Positions 11,159 to 26,486 of a stretch of 64,000 nucleotides of DNA are shown piece by piece. The stretch is taken from positions 992,001-1,056,000 of the forward strand of contig JADILM010000007.1 in NCBI GenBank assembly GCA_016617785.1, in the 5' to 3' direction. Origin of the DNA: Sporobolomyces roseus. Lineage: Eukaryota; Basidiomycota; Microbotryomycetes; Sporidiobolales; Sporidiobolaceae. Position 1 is the first letter of the stretch. The number at the start of each line of letters is the position of its first letter. The position numbers were made by a program, and so were the translations under genes. The notes beneath the pieces are model-generated. The model was not told the origin of the DNA, did not search any database, and was given only the letters and a program-made list of their open reading frames with translations.

Positions 11159-14100
11159 ATGCCCTTCAGCTCAAACCAGCTTCAATATGCCTCAAACTCT
11201 CCCTCTTTCGATTCGGATACGACTCACCCTTCACTCAATGCGACTGAACGAGAATCACCACCGGACAAACTAGGTAGAGTGGTACAACCACAGTTACTCA
11301 AGTGAGTTCTCCTTGTCTCCCAAAGTCAGGAAGAGGAGAGATAGACTGATTCGGTCAACTCGACGACATGGCAGGCACCCCTCTCTACTATCGAATATTC
11401 GTCGCACTTGGACAGCCACAACAGATTCTACATTGAACAACGCACAGGGAGAGTCGCAGAGAACGCGAAAGGCAAAGACCGCGACAGAGAGGTCGGAATT
11501 GATCGGGAGTGGTGCTGAACTCGAGGTTGAGGAAGATGATCGATTCATCAATGAGGATCAAAGGGAAGAAGCAGAAGTCACAGATGAGCCGGTACCGAAG
11601 ATGGGAGACAGGGTACTTTGGGCGAAATGGGATTCGTTAGAACAAGGACAAGGAGAATCGAGGTTAGTCGCTTGCTGCTCATCTATATCTCTAACCTTGA
11701 CTGATAGTGGTGATCTACTCGACTAGACGGGTGCTCGTGATCGCTTACAAGAGTGGAGCTTTCGCGATTTGGGATTGCTCGAACCTCGACTCTTGGTTCG
11801 AACTACTCAGTCTTCGCTCTCTCGAATCCGCTCTCGAGTCCGGAACGTCGAAACGCTTCACTCGAGGAATCGGAGCTACCATCGATTCCGTCATTTTACC
11901 GCCAAATACAACACGGTCAGCTGAACCGACTATCGCAATCGTCACTCGTCGACCAAATTCATCTTCTTCCCACGTCCTCCTGTACTCCCTTCAGTCCCAT
12001 CGCATCAGTTCAAGCTTCGACGTCGCTGGTACCACTCATCGAATCACTGCCAATCGCCGATTCCTCTTCGTTTCGACCACTTCACCTGTCGCCATTCACG
12101 TCTTCTCTCTCCCTTCTTTCCAGCCCGCCCCTTTCTCGCCAATCACGGATTTAGTCCCTTCTCCCTTCGACGGCACTCCAGTCTTCTCAGTCGGAAATGG
12201 AGGTCGTCTCTTGGCCTATGCGACTGATCGACCTATTCATTCTTCTCGACTCGATCGATCTCCTGCGAAACCTGGAGCTGGATTACTAGCTCACTCGGGG
12301 CTTTTCGACTCTGAGATCACGCCCATGGCTGGATCTTCTGACTTCTTTGGACGGAGTCAGGGAGGAGGAGGAACAATGATGAGTGAAGCGGGACAAGTTG
12401 GAGGAGAGGTAGCGAGGAAAGTCGGTGAAGGAGTCTTGAGCGGTGTCAAGGCTATCGGAGGAGTGGGAATGAATTACTGGATGACGAGGAGTACGAACAG
12501 TCGGAATCAAGAAAGTTCGAATTCGTCAAGCGCAGAGTCCAAGTTTTCGAAATCCGCTCCAGTCAATACGGTTGCTGGATTTGGAAGGAGGTTGTCGGTA
12601 CCGAGCGCACTCTCTGCATCGTCAAGTCGTCCGTCCTCAGCTGGTTCAATGTCGACCGATTCGGCTCACTCTACAATCGCAGGAACCGTCATTGTCGTCG
12701 ACCTCCTCCCTTCCTCACCTCGACAATCTCGCTCGAATCGCCCTGCCTCGTCTTCTTCGCTCAAGACGATTGCGCACTTCCGACCCTACTCCCACTCGCT
12801 CGCACTCCTCTCCTTCTCTCCCTCGTCAACATCGATCCTCACAGCCTCGACTCCGGCTCACTCCTTCGACATCTTTGAGCTACACCCTTCTTCACCAATT
12901 GGAGCTTCGGCACTTCAAGCCGTTCCCTTGTCCTCCGACTCGAACAGTGGAAAAGTTTGGCATCGTTACAGACTTCAAAGGGGTTACAGTTCGGCTCGAG
13001 CGACTTCAGCTTCCTGGTCAAACGATGGAAGGTGCGTCGCTGTTGGGACAGGGAAGGGCACCTCTCACGTTTACGCGATCTTACCGATGGGCGGTCGACC
13101 GATTCTCGAACATCATTTCGACCCGAAAGTTTCGAATCTCGACGAATTACCCTCCCTCTCGGTCACTCTCTCTACCATCGCTAGAGTTCGCCCATCGTCA
13201 AACTCGACGATAGAAGATTCATCTCAGCTATCCTCAGCTTTCCCCTCGTTCACCTTCGTCCCAAAGCCCGACTCCTTCGCTTCCTCTTTCCGACCAGACC
13301 GATCTTCCACCTCGGGTTTTTCGTCGAGATCCTACTCAGCAAAGATCGCACCGATTCAAGATCTCCTAGTCTTCCATCCTTCACATTCTTCAGCTCATCT
13401 ACATCGACTATCTGTAACCGATTCTTTACCGTCACCTTCCTCTGCCGTAGCCGCTGCAAGTCGAGGCGAAGTAGGGAAACTCGCGACTACTGCTGTCAGT
13501 GGGTTGAGTCAATTGATGAAGTCGAGAGGAGGGTTCGGAGGGAACGGATCAACGGGAGGAAATGGGAATGGAGTGACTGGAGATGTCAAGAGAGAATGGA
13601 TTGTCAGCTGCAGCGCAAAGGCAGAGTGGAAGTTGACGAGAGATGACGCCGAGGACGATGTTGTCGAGCGAATTGGAAGTTTGAGCGATAGGACGGCGGG
13701 GAATTCGAAGAAAGTTGGAGGCCTCAGGTGAGCATCCCATCTCGCGTTCTTCACACGACAGTCTCTCATACTGACGCTCTGCTTGAGCAATAGGTATTCG
13801 GCATTCGCAGAGATCGAAACTTTCAGTCGTTCCCCTCGTGTCCTCCCTCGTTCGATTTACCACTCTCAGCAATTCGCTTTCTTCTCCTTACCATCGGATC
13901 ATCTCAAATCGGCTTCCCTCGGCGACTACTCTCTCCGTGGATCTCGACGCCTCGAGATGCGCTCGCAAGTTCTCGTTCGACAAGGTGAATCGACCATTTC
14001 GAACGACTTCTCTACCTCTTCCTCATCTCCTATCCCAGTCGAACCCGCTTCTTTCGATCAACCTATCAAGACCGCTATGCAAACCGTTCTCGACCAAGAA

Positions 14101-14913
14101 GCTATCCTCTCTCCTGGATCTCCGAAACTCCCTGCTCCTTCTTTCCCCGTCGGGATTCCAGGCAAGCAAGGAAGTTGGAGGGACTCGATTCCAATTCGAT
14201 CAGTTGCTCCAGCTGCGATCGAGGGACTCGGACGAGTACGACAAGGGTTGGGAAGAGTCAAATTACCAAACGCAGGAGAGATCGTCGGTGCCGCGAGGAG
14301 GAGGAGTTCAGCCGCTGCGAGCTACATTACCTCGAATCAAGCTGCTTACTCGAGCTCTATCTCGTTCGAAGACGATGATGCAGTCTTTGCAGACAGGCTC
14401 GCTGTGGAAGAGATGGGAAGCGCTAGTACTGCATGTACAAGTGAAGGTGACGAGGGAGAAATGTCGAAGGAGGAGGAGGAAGACGAAGGTAGAGATGCTG
14501 TCGATGAATGGGGATGGGATGAAGCTACGGAGGATCTCGCTCAAGCTCTCAAGTCATCACCTCTATTGACTGACGACACTCTCAGTCAACCTCCTTTCGA
14601 TGACGATTTCGACAACTTTGAACTCGAACTTTCCGCACCTCCTCCATCAACTATCAAGCCTTTCTCTCCCCCCTCACTCGACGCCGACCTCGTCACTTCT
14701 GTTCCCTCCATCTCAACACGCGCCACTCCCGTCAACGTAGCCCCAATGCGAGATGAATCCCCTGACTCTTCTCCCTCTGCTCGCCCTATCAACCCTCTCC
14801 TTGAAATCCACAAACCCGCTACTATCTCGCTCTCTTCATCTCCCGTATCAGTCTCATCCAACAGCTCATCTAACGGAGGAGGAGGAGGAGGCAAGAAGAA
14901 GAAGCGAAAGTAG
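11159..14913 (+). CDS. BCAS3-like WD40 (beta-propeller) protein
   Basis: Four exons (11159-11301, 11375-11662, 11727-13727, 13794-14913) total 3552 coding bases, giving 1183 residues. After a disordered N-terminus, the propeller starts with DRVLWAKWD and RVLVIAYKSGAFAIWDCSN. It continues through TASWSNDGRCVAVGTGKGT to a late block RYSAFAEIETFSRSPRVLP, which corresponds to the BCAS3 C-terminal motif around AEI-T. The tail is acidic with GWDEATEDLAQAL and ends in a lysine-rich patch (KKKKRK). Animal BCAS3 acts with PHAF1 at the autophagosome membrane and binds phosphoinositides; a similar role here is inference. The acceptor at 11726 is preferred over the AG at 11707 because only it keeps the frame. 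Residues around 650-700 are glycine-rich. Confidence 0.8.
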
Positions 14914-15402
14914 AATAGCACTCTGCTTACATCCTCATCTCCGTTTCCTCACTCGCAACCTCGTTCTTCTCCACTCCATACGCATTCCGCATTTCCCTCT
15001 TCCCCCTTATAACACCAACATAACCTCACGTCTATATCGATATCCTCCCTTGCTTCGTTTCGTCGTCGTCGTCAAGTAACCCGAACACAAATACACCAAG
15101 AAAGTAAGTACACCCTCAATTAGTCCCATCAGTTTGTAATAGTCTGCTCCCTTTCTCTCTTTCCACTATGCTTGTATTATTATAGTTTGATTGTAGTTTG
15201 TCTAGCTCTTTGCGCTTTGACTTTGCTGAAATCGCTTATTTCTTGAGCTTTTCTCACTCTCTTCTCGATGTATTGAGAGATAGACAAGCTATTCACAAGC
15301 ATGATACAAGAGGTTTACGCCAACAAGAATGTAGAGAAGCGACAAAGCGACAAGAATCGACACATAGAACAAAACAAAAACCTTTCGCACACAAAACTCT
15401 GT
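14914..15402. other. intergenic, convergent 3' ends
   Basis: No coding region or repeat of note was found between the stop of the BCAS3-like gene and the stop of the minus-strand gene at 15403. The AT-rich stretch at 15080-15200 (TTGTAATAG, TATTATTATAG) may hold polyadenylation signals for the left gene. Confidence 0.5.
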
Positions 15403-16220
15403 TCAAGCAGAACCTCTGTTTCCGAAGGTATCTTTGGTTTCGACGTTCCCGAGAACGCTTGTTAATGTGGCGGAAGTCGCGATCGACGATCCCCGGATTG
15501 TACGAGATTGATCTTCCTCCTCCTCGTCCGCCTCTTGTATCTTCTCTCCTTCTTCCTTCTCTTCGTTCTCCTTGTTTGTGTTCTCGCTGCTAGATACAGA
15601 AGGAGGAGGGTGCGGAGCTTGCTCTTCTATAGCTGTACGAGCCTTACGAGGAGCAATGTAAACTCCTAAGAAAGTAGTGCTTCTAGCTTTCTTTTTCTTG
15701 CGCTTTGGGCCTGGAGCAGTAGATTCAGTGTCACTACTAGAGAGTGAGGTGAGCTGAAATATGTAGACGTCGAACACACAGTCAGGCAAGGACTTTTGCA
15801 GAAAAGCGGGACGACGGTTCAGAAAAAGAAAAGCTTACAGGACTGAGATTGCCATCATCCACCTCCTCCTGACGACCTTCACCAGCTCCTTCATCCAATT
15901 CATACATTCGACCCGTCTCTCTGAGTGAGCCAGACGCGACAAGCGCAGTGAGAGCAGTAGTGACGTTTTCGTCGAAGTTCGGAACGTGCTCAAGAGCGAC
16001 GTTCTCCTTCTTGACTGTAATTGTCAGATTCCTCTCGTATCAGTCTACATTCAAGTCTTGATGACACCCGCCCTCGAGGGGAAAGGTCGAGAGAATACTG
16101 ACCTTTAATCACGAGTCGACGGCGAGAGAACTTGAATCCGGTTTGTCCTTTGTGCTCCGCTCGCAAGATGCGACCAGCAGATAGAATTTGCGCACCCAAG
16201 ACGTCATTTGATCGAGACAT
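15403..16220 (-). CDS. hypothetical basic/acidic protein, start uncertain
   Basis: At least three exons join in phase: SNDVLGAQILSAGRILRAEH ... SRRRLVIK, then VKKENVALEHVPNFDENV ... GRMYELDEGAGEG, then SLSSSDTESTAPGPKRKKKK and an acidic end (IQEADEEEEDQSRT). The piece FDENVTTALTALVASGSLRE resembles the recognition helix of a winged-helix fold, a weak hint of DNA or chromatin binding. The Lys-rich KRKKKK fits a nuclear signal. The listed start is the Met of MSRSNDVL. A further upstream exon ending in FSLSHGQHSKA at about 16318 splices in phase with a strong GTGAGT donor, so the real start may lie near 16500. The function is unknown. Confidence 0.55.
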
Positions 16221-16544
16221 TGCGCCCTCTGTGTATCGAGACAAGATGTCGACGGTGTGAGCTTGTAAGATTGAATTCTCAGGTTGTTCTCTTTGAGATG
16301 AGATGAAGACTCACCGGCTTTGGAGTGTTGACCGTGAGAAAGACTAAAAGCTTGAGTTGGTAGCTCTTTCGAGGAGCAAGAGGAGTTGAAGAGTAAGAAA
16401 GTGAAGAGAAGGAGAGAAAAAGCAAAATTGAAAACTTTGAACAAACAGTCAAACGCGCGTGAAATCGTAGCAAACTCGTCGCAACAGCTCTCAATCATCA
16501 GCAGACGAGAATTACAGAGGAAGGGTCGCTGAAACATTAGATAC

Positions 16545-17036
16545 CTAGAATCGACCAATGATCAAGATAAGCAGTATCGCAAGAGAGAAGAGAAGAGGTC
16601 CTCGTAGCTCGATTGGTCCGTGCCTCACGACCGTGACTAGTTCGAGAGTAGGACTGAGCCGGACATAGTATAAAGCTGCAGCCATTAAAGAAATGAGGGC
16701 TACACCGAAGGAGGGAGCAGTAACGAGGGAGTCAGCTTCTTTCTGAGTCGAGGAAAGCGATTTCGCTGAACGTGTCAATGTACCTTTGAGCAATATCGTC
16801 TGTAGAAAGTCAATAGAGAGCCCTATGATAGCGCTTGAAAAGCTTTCAACAAACAAAGGATCTCTACTTGAGCCGAAAAGAGCCTTGCGAAAAGAGTGAA
16901 GCACGTCTGATATCGATAGTAGATCAAGTGATCACGCGCGCTCGATCGTGGAGGATGGATTAGCTCATAAACATACTTCCGCGATAGCTGTGAGGTTATC
17001 AAATGCCGATTTGGCGAGACGTACTAAAGCGCACAT
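16545..17036 (-). CDS. small membrane protein of unknown family
   Basis: Two exons give about 140 residues. Exon 1 reads MCALVRLAKSAFDNLTAIAE and ends at a GTATGT donor. Exon 2 continues ALFGSSRDPLFVESF, a mildly hydrophobic stretch (SAIIGLSIDFLQTILL), a Ser/Lys/Glu linker, and two clear membrane helices: FGVALISLMAAALYYV and LLFSLAILLILIIG near the C-terminus. The acceptor (CGCAAG) is not ideal; an alternative site 19 bases upstream breaks the frame. The pattern suggests a small two- or three-span protein of an internal membrane. No family could be named. Confidence 0.5.
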
Positions 17037-17180
17037 TCGCAAAAGGAGGTCGAAGCGGAAATTCCCACTGCTCGACCGAAATCCCGTGCCGCTCCATCGA
17101 CAAGTCGAGCGAAGAGTACTCCTCTATGACTGTACTCGGTCGGATTGACCAAATGTAGGCGGAAATGAAGGGGCAGAACG

Positions 17181-17860
17181 ATGTTGAGTGAAATTCGAAA
17201 ACAGACTGGAGATTCGGTTTCGAGATTCGACACGCCTCTGTTGCTTCCCTTCTTCCACTCACCCTTTCCACGCACATCGAACCAAAAGCACGACTCCCTT
17301 ACGCTCGCTTTATCCAACCGAATAATCTCAAGTCTCACCCTCTCGATTCGCTCTTTCTTATTTCCTCCTCCTTCCCTTCACTCTTTCACACCGCAAACCC
17401 TTCCTCGTAAGTTCAGTATACCTTTCCCTCCTCTAGTCCCATGAGATCTGCCTGGATCAACATCAAGGGATGGGATCTCGAAATCGCTCAACTCCGATTC
17501 GATCGACTCAAACGGCTTTATCTTGAGATGGAACGCTAAAAAAGGATTAATGGAGGAGATTCAGGGATATCAAGCTTCCTCGGCGATGCTCGGCGAGGTT
17601 GTAGGGACAGGAGGGAGCGCGTTTACTCAGGTCGAAGGAGTTTCCAAGACAACTCAAACTACGGCTGGAGACCAAGGGCTTTCGTGCAAGGGAAGATGTG
17701 GGAGCAATCTACTGCCTACATTAAGCTGGATACGGCTAGAGAGGAGTGGACAACGCGGGGAGTTGAGCGGAGGTACCTCTACTGGGAGAATCTCCCCTTG
17801 TTGACGAGACGGACGCTTCTGATCATAGATCCGTTCCTCTCTTTCACCAAACTACTCTAG
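17181..17860 (+). CDS. possible two-exon gene directly upstream of GFA1
   Basis: An open frame from the Met at 17181 reaches a consensus donor (GTAAGT) at 17407. A candidate acceptor CAG at 17562-17564 joins it in phase to an open frame running to TAG at 17858-17860. The second exon includes RAFVQGKMWEQSTAYIKL and RRYLYWENLPLLTRRTLLI, which look protein-like (several Trp, amphipathic). The presumed intron holds a separate 32-codon reading frame starting at 17441 (MRSAWINIKGWDLEIAQL) that ends at TAA 17537-17539. That frame is the same as the downstream one, with only this stop between them. The first exon is Ser/Pro-rich and could be leader sequence instead. The function is unknown and the model is tentative. 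Confidence 0.28.
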
Positions 17861-17974
17861 TATCGGTACTCTATCAACCAAACCCGAACAGATTCAGTTC
17901 CAGATCGCTGACCACGTTGAACCGCGTTGATTCCCCTCTCTCCTTATTTCCCTCTTCACAGCCTTCAATTTACC

Positions 17975-21090
<3,116 letters not shown>

Positions 21091-21362
21091 AGAGGAGCTG
21101 GAATCAGTACATAGAGGTCTTGGTGTAGTTCGTTTCCTATTCGTTTTTTCTCCATTCGTGCTTTCTTTCTTTATCTCGCTTTCCGTGGCTCTTAGTACTA
21201 CTCCCCAAATCCCCTCAATAAAGACACTTTGTTCTACAGCTCTTTTCTCTAACCCCCTTGCAAATCTCAATGGCTTTACCCATCAAAACGAAAACGACAC
21301 GAGCGAAAACACTTGGTCCGAGGAGTCTTTCGGACTTGCTTGCTCTCTCTTTCCCACTTCCG

Positions 21363-21367
<5 letters not shown>

Positions 21368-21401
<34 letters not shown>
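21368..21401 (+). repeat. (CT)n microsatellite in a 5' leader
   Basis: About 34 bases of uninterrupted CT dinucleotide end 25 bases before the start codon at 21427. The purity and position mark it as a likely pyrimidine-rich promoter or leader element as well as a length-variable repeat. Confidence 0.95.
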
Positions 21402-21403
<2 letters not shown>

Positions 21404-21426
21404 ATACTCACTAGCGACGACTGAAC

Positions 21427-24400
21427 ATGTCTGAACAGAAGTCTACTTCACCCAAGAAAGTGGTGACTTCAACTAGTAAATCACATTCCATTTCCCTCTC
21501 TCCTTCCCCTTCTCCCACTTCTTCCTCAACTCGTCGCCACTCTACCTCTACTACCTCTTCAAGTGTCGCGACTACGAACATGGACCAGGCAGTAGCGATG
21601 AAAGAGAGGGTGTTGGCTTGTTCTTACAAAGAGTTCATTCAACGAGAGAGGGAAGGAAAGGTGGAAGCAAACGTTGCAAGGATCTACAACTTGGGTGAGC
21701 TCGAAGGCTCACTCTTTATCACTATCCTATACAAGAACTCTAGCTGATCAGCTTCTTTGTCGCGTTGGAAAACAGTGCGAGAACGTCATTCAGATATCCC
21801 TGCTTCCAAGTTGAGCGATTCAATCTTGAAAGTCGCAAAGGATTCACTTCGAGACAAAGGCGACATCGTTCATGAGAGGGGAGCTTGGATGAGTCTTTCA
21901 CAGAAAGCGAGGGAAGGGATTGAGAGTTGGAAAGAAAACGAAGTGAGTTTCGCTGTTCTCGTTTTGTCAGAATCGTATTCGTTCACGCTGACTATTCGCT
22001 TCAAGAACTCACAGGAGCCCGAAACGGAGGATGATCAAGACGCCGTCTCCCGCTACCTCAAAGACGGAGTCAATCCGAAAGCCGTCAAGTGGAAAGCCAA
22101 ATCAAAGTCGAAACGAGCTTCTGACGCCTCGTCTCACAAATCAGCCACCGAATCAGCCTCGAAGGGAAAGAAGAGACAACAAGAGAGTGACGACGAAGCG
22201 ACGGGGGACGCAAGTGACTATGAAGGAGGATCGAACGAAGGAAAGGGGAAAGGGAAACGCGTTACGAAAGGGAAAGGTGGTCGACCTTCGAAGAAACCTA
22301 AAGTAACAATCGCTCCTTCTAAGGGCAAAACTGGAGGTGAAGATCAGGACGAGGAGGAGGAATCGGAGGAGGAACCTTTGGCGAAGAAGAAATCAGGTCG
22401 CAAGTCTCAATCCGATTCAGCTCTCAAGAAACTCAAGAAAGACGCATTGATCGAGAAGATCAAGGAACTTCAAGCTCAAGTCAAAGGTGGGGATGAACAA
22501 GGAATGGATGTCGATCCCGAGGGGGACCAGGACAACAAGCCTTTGGGACTCGGAGGAGGAAAGGGGAAAGTAACGAAAAAGGTCGTCGTTCGTTCACCTG
22601 CCAAGGAGGAAAGGAAAGGAAAAGGTCGAGCTTCGATGGAAGTCGAGGGCGAAGGACTCTCTGATGCTGAGGGAGAAAAGGAGGAGGAGGAGGAATCGCA
22701 AGTCAACAACACTCTTTCCCGTCGCTCGAAATCACCCTCCCATGTCTCTGAGCTCTCTCAACTCTCCCAACTCTCTTCAAGTCACAGCGACACTGCCTCA
22801 ACGAGTCAGCAGCAATCCTACAGTCCTCGAGCTCTTCCTCCTCTTCCCTCTCAGCAACAGAAAGTTTCGACTTCCGCTCCGATCCCTCTCGGAGTAGCTC
22901 AACCGGTTCAAGAACAACCCTCTCACGCGAATGGGAGCGAAGTCACCCGTCTCCGTCAAGAAGTTTCGCTCAACCTCGATCGCAAGAAAGCTTTACAAGA
23001 AGAGCTCGATCTTGTTTCTCAGTCAGTCCTGCCGTCTCCCCCTCGTCTCTGGTTGATACTCTCGCTTACTTGATATTGATTCTCCAGTGCCTATCAAGAT
23101 CTTCTCCTCAAAGAATCGAACGCTATCCTCGCTCAGTCCCGTTCTGACAGCGATGACAACTCGGAGGATCCCCTCGTCAAACTCGCGAGACCCGCTTCTG
23201 GAGACGTTACTCTCGTCGATGAACTCGAAGAAGACGAACATCCCTCGATGACTCGCCTCTCGCAAGTTGACAGGATGTTCGAAGAGAAGGAGAAATCGAT
23301 GGCAAAGACTGCAGCTGCTGTGCACCGACCTCAGCGCGAGAACGTCGACGATCAAATGTGCGCTCGCCTTTCGCTTCTTCCTCGATTCCCGTCGCCAGTA
23401 TTGATGATGTTTGACTTCTTCCCAACTAGTCTCGTCAAGCAAGCTGCTGAGATCGAAGACCTTCGTCAGAAGCTCGAGAGGGCGGCAGAACAAGCTGATA
23501 GCCTCAAGTGGAGATTGAAGGAAGCGAATGATCAGATCGCAGTCGAGAAAGAGAAAGTTGATGCGAACAATGGGTAAGCTATATCGCTGCCGATTCGTAA
23601 CGCTTACAGTTGAGCTCATCGCCAACCGCATATCCCTCACAGAAGGACTCAATCACAGGTTACTGCTGATCAGCACACGATGTGAGGAGACTCGCTTGTC
23701 TTCCCTCATTCGAATCGACTGACTCGTGTCAACTTCGACAGTACTGCGCTCAATCAAGACATCTCGGACCTCGAAACCGAGAAGGAGTCACTCGAACGCA
23801 AGCTCGAGTTGCGCAACACTGCTCACGATGAGCTTTCGAAGGAACTCGTACAAGTACAGACGTCTCTCGCTGAAACCAAGGCGTGAGCTTCCCTTCCCTT
23901 CTCACTTCTTTCATCTACTTCGCTATAACTCGATCGACAAACGCAGTAATCTCGACAAAGCGAACAAGGCAAAGCGTACTTCGGAGGAAAGAGAAACCAA
24001 CGAGAAGCGCACCTCCGGTCGACTTCAAGACGAACTCAAAGCCGCTCAAGCCAACATCCGCGCCGTCACTCGAGACAAGGAGAATCAAGTCGCAGCTCGC
24101 AAGTTCGATGCCGAGATCAAGAAGGACGAGTTACGTGATGCCACTGAGTGAGTCGACTCTTCGCTTTATTCTCATCGGCCCTCCCAGCTGACTCCCCCTG
24201 AGTGACTGCAGAGCCTACGCCTCTCTTCAATTCGATGTCATCAATCTCGCAGTATCTTGCAACTTCAAGGTAGAAGACGCTTCTTCTCCTGAAGCCGTCA
24301 GATCGATCGTCAACGATATCAAAACTTCTCACCTCGCCCTCACCCAAGACCTCGCCAAGAAAGAAACCTCCTACTCTCACGCATTCGACCTCGCCAGCAG

Positions 24401-24872
24401 TTTACTCAAGGTGCTCTCTCCCGGTGAGAACGTAGACGAAATCAGCTTGGACGAACTCCTTCGACTCTTGACGAACAAAGTTGGAGACATCGTTACTCAA
24501 GTTCACAAAGCTCGTCAACTCCCAACGATCTCGAACGATGGTGATCTCGTCAGGTTGATCGGAGACCTCGTGGTTGCTGGAGGAGGTGCCGAAACTCCGA
24601 CGAGTCTAGCTGAACTTCCGAAAGCTATCGTCGATATCAAGGATGCGCTCATCGCGAAGAATACTGTTATCGTCGAGCTTCAAGGTCGCTTACACGCTAC
24701 TGAGAGTGATCTCAATGAGGCAAATCTGTAGGTCTCGTTTTCGACTCAGCGAATCTGAATCGTTGTTGATTCGAGGATCGACCGTTACAGCTCGCACAAA
24801 ACCCTCGAGGGCTCACTCGAACAGATCCAAGGAGAACTGGCTTCTTCCGAGCAACGTTACAGCAGTGCTTGA
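21427..24872 (+). CDS. large Lys-rich coiled-coil protein, probably nuclear
   Basis: A multi-exon gene starts MSEQKSTSPKKVVTSTSKS. The N-terminal 60 residues are Ser/Thr-rich. A helical segment follows (KERVLACSYKEFIQRERE, IPASKLSDSILKVAKDSLRD). Residues of about 150-350 are charged and disordered, with repeated KGKG and acidic blocks (KGKGKRVTKGKGGRPSKKPK is AT-hook-like). The C-terminal half is a long coiled coil with heptads (EIEDLRQKLERAAEQADSL, NKAKRTSEERETNEKRTSG). A helical region follows (AYASLQFDVINLAVSCNFKV, LDELLRLLTNKVGDIVTQV), ending EQIQGELASSEQRYSSA. This architecture suits a chromosome- or kinetochore-associated protein, but no named family is recognised. The exon join YNL|VRERHSDIP fixes the reading frame. 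Confidence 0.75.
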
Positions 24873-25017
24873 TGAGGGCAAAGACGAAAGGGAAAAGGAA
24901 TGGAATCGCATCTTCAGAATAGAACCCGCTTGATAAAAAATGATGATAGCTTTGCTTTGCACAAGAGAAAAACTTTAGTACAACAATCTGAGTCCGTCTA
25001 TCGCCCTACTCTCTCTC

Positions 25018-26486
25018 TCAGAACTGTTCCTTCTGCTCTGGCACCGTGAATCCTAGCTTGCCCGTATCCAACCCTTTCTCTATGTTTCGCAAACACACTG
25101 CCTCCATGTCGGTTTGCGTCTCGACCGTCAGAGTGCTGGGGAGAGCTTGATGTCAGCCCAATATCGACCAGTGAGGAGTGCGAGAGATTATCTCTCACCC
25201 AACATGAGGTAGCAAGAAAGCTTTCGCAGATTTCAGTAGACCTTCATGAATCTTTGGTTCCTCCTCGTAAACATCGAGCCCACATCCCGCAATCTCTCCC
25301 TTCTCCAACGCATCGACCAGAGCTTGTTCATTCACCACGCCTCCCCTCGCCGTATTGATCAAAATCGCACTCTTCTTCATCCTTCCAAATTCTTCCTTGC
25401 CCATGAGCCCCTTCGTCTTCTCATTCAACGGGAGATTGAGCGAGACGACATCGCTCGATTCCAACAATCCCTCAAGAGTATCGACATACTCTGCTCCATC
25501 CTCCAATTCAGGCGCGAGTCGGTTTCGATTATGGTATTGAATCTTCATCCCCATACTTCTCGCTCGTTTCGCAAACGCTCTTCCGATCCCACCCATTCCT
25601 ACGATCCCTAGTAACTTCCCTTTCGGATCGTTTGAGAGTGGGAGGGAAGAGTTGAAACTGCCAGAGTAGAGAGAGCGTTGTGAGGGTCCGAATTGTCGGA
25701 TTGAACCGAGGAGGAGGAAGAGAGCGGTGTCGGCTGTTGCGTCATCCACTGCTACGGGAACGTTCGAGACTTGAATACGACGAGTTGTGCAGGATGGGAT
25801 GTCGACTGAAGTTACACAAGCGAGAGGGTGAGCTCGCGATTCATCGGTGAGCGAGAGAGGGAAGGGAAAGTAAGACGTACTTTGATCGTACCCTGCTCCG
25901 TTATGACAGATGAGTTTGAGGGTGTCTGGTAAACCATTGACGAGTTGCTCATCGAACAATCCAGTAACCTGCGAAAAAGATTGCGAAAATATTCGAAAGA
26001 GGTTCGTCAATAATTGCCGCTCTTCTGCTGTCACCACGCTGCCGTAGTGTACAGTTTGTAGAGTGCTGACTCACCTTGGTGCTAGCCCCTTTGAAGTGCC
26101 TATACATTGCTCCCGCACCTGCATACTTTCCTCCTTTGCAATCATCCAAAAACTCTTCTCTAGTCTTGCTATCCAGTGACTGTGCGTTCAACACTTCGAC
26201 TGTCCATCAGTTGACTGAATCAAGGGGATGGTAAGGGAGAGAGAGAGCAGCGTACGATAAAGTCATACTTCTTCTCCAATCTCTCTTGTTCCGACGTTGC
26301 CAATTTGATCGAATCCATCACTAGCACTTTTGGTCGAGAAGTAGAATACGCTGCGATAGAAGGCATAGCTCTTGGTATTCGCAGTCGAGAGATCGAGGTG
26401 AATTGAGATGAAGATGAAGATGAAGATGAAGAGGGGACAAATCGAGGAAGGCGGAGAGCAGAGCGAGGTGAAAGAGATAGAAGCAT
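25018..26486 (-). CDS. D-2-hydroxyacid dehydrogenase (glyoxylate/hydroxypyruvate reductase type)
   Basis: NAD(P)-dependent oxidoreductase with several introns. The Rossmann nucleotide motif is GIVGMGGIGRAFAKRARSMG. The catalytic triad is visible: Arg in ILINTARGGVVNE, Glu in GLDVYEEEP, and His in FLLPHVGTLTVET, whose PHVG|T is joined across the last intron. The substrate-binding HNGAGYDQ block lies upstream. The N-terminus from MLLSLSPRSALRLPRF is basic and Ser-rich, like a mitochondrial presequence. A second Met (MPSIAAYSTSRPKVLVMD) would give a cytosolic form lacking it, so dual targeting from two starts is possible. Family members reduce glyoxylate or hydroxypyruvate; the real substrate cannot be told. 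The protein ends VPEQKEQF. Confidence 0.9.

Noticed and set aside
11700..11727. AG at 11706-11707 as acceptor in the BCAS3-like gene
   Set aside because: It gives an immediate stop (TAG at 11724); the acceptor at 11725-11726 restores the frame.
12572..13213. 213-codon open frame inside the BCAS3-like gene
   Set aside because: It is a shifted frame of a much longer exon with WD40 features; Ser/Arg/Leu shadow composition.
17537..17539. TAA read through or recoded (for example as selenocysteine or glutamine)
   Set aside because: No recoding signal is visible, other genes here use TAA as a stop, and a skipped intron or simple non-coding sequence is a simpler explanation.
23023..23652. 209-codon minus-strand open frame in the coiled-coil gene
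   Set aside because: Antisense shadow of the coiled-coil exons; the plus-strand frame has consistent splice sites.
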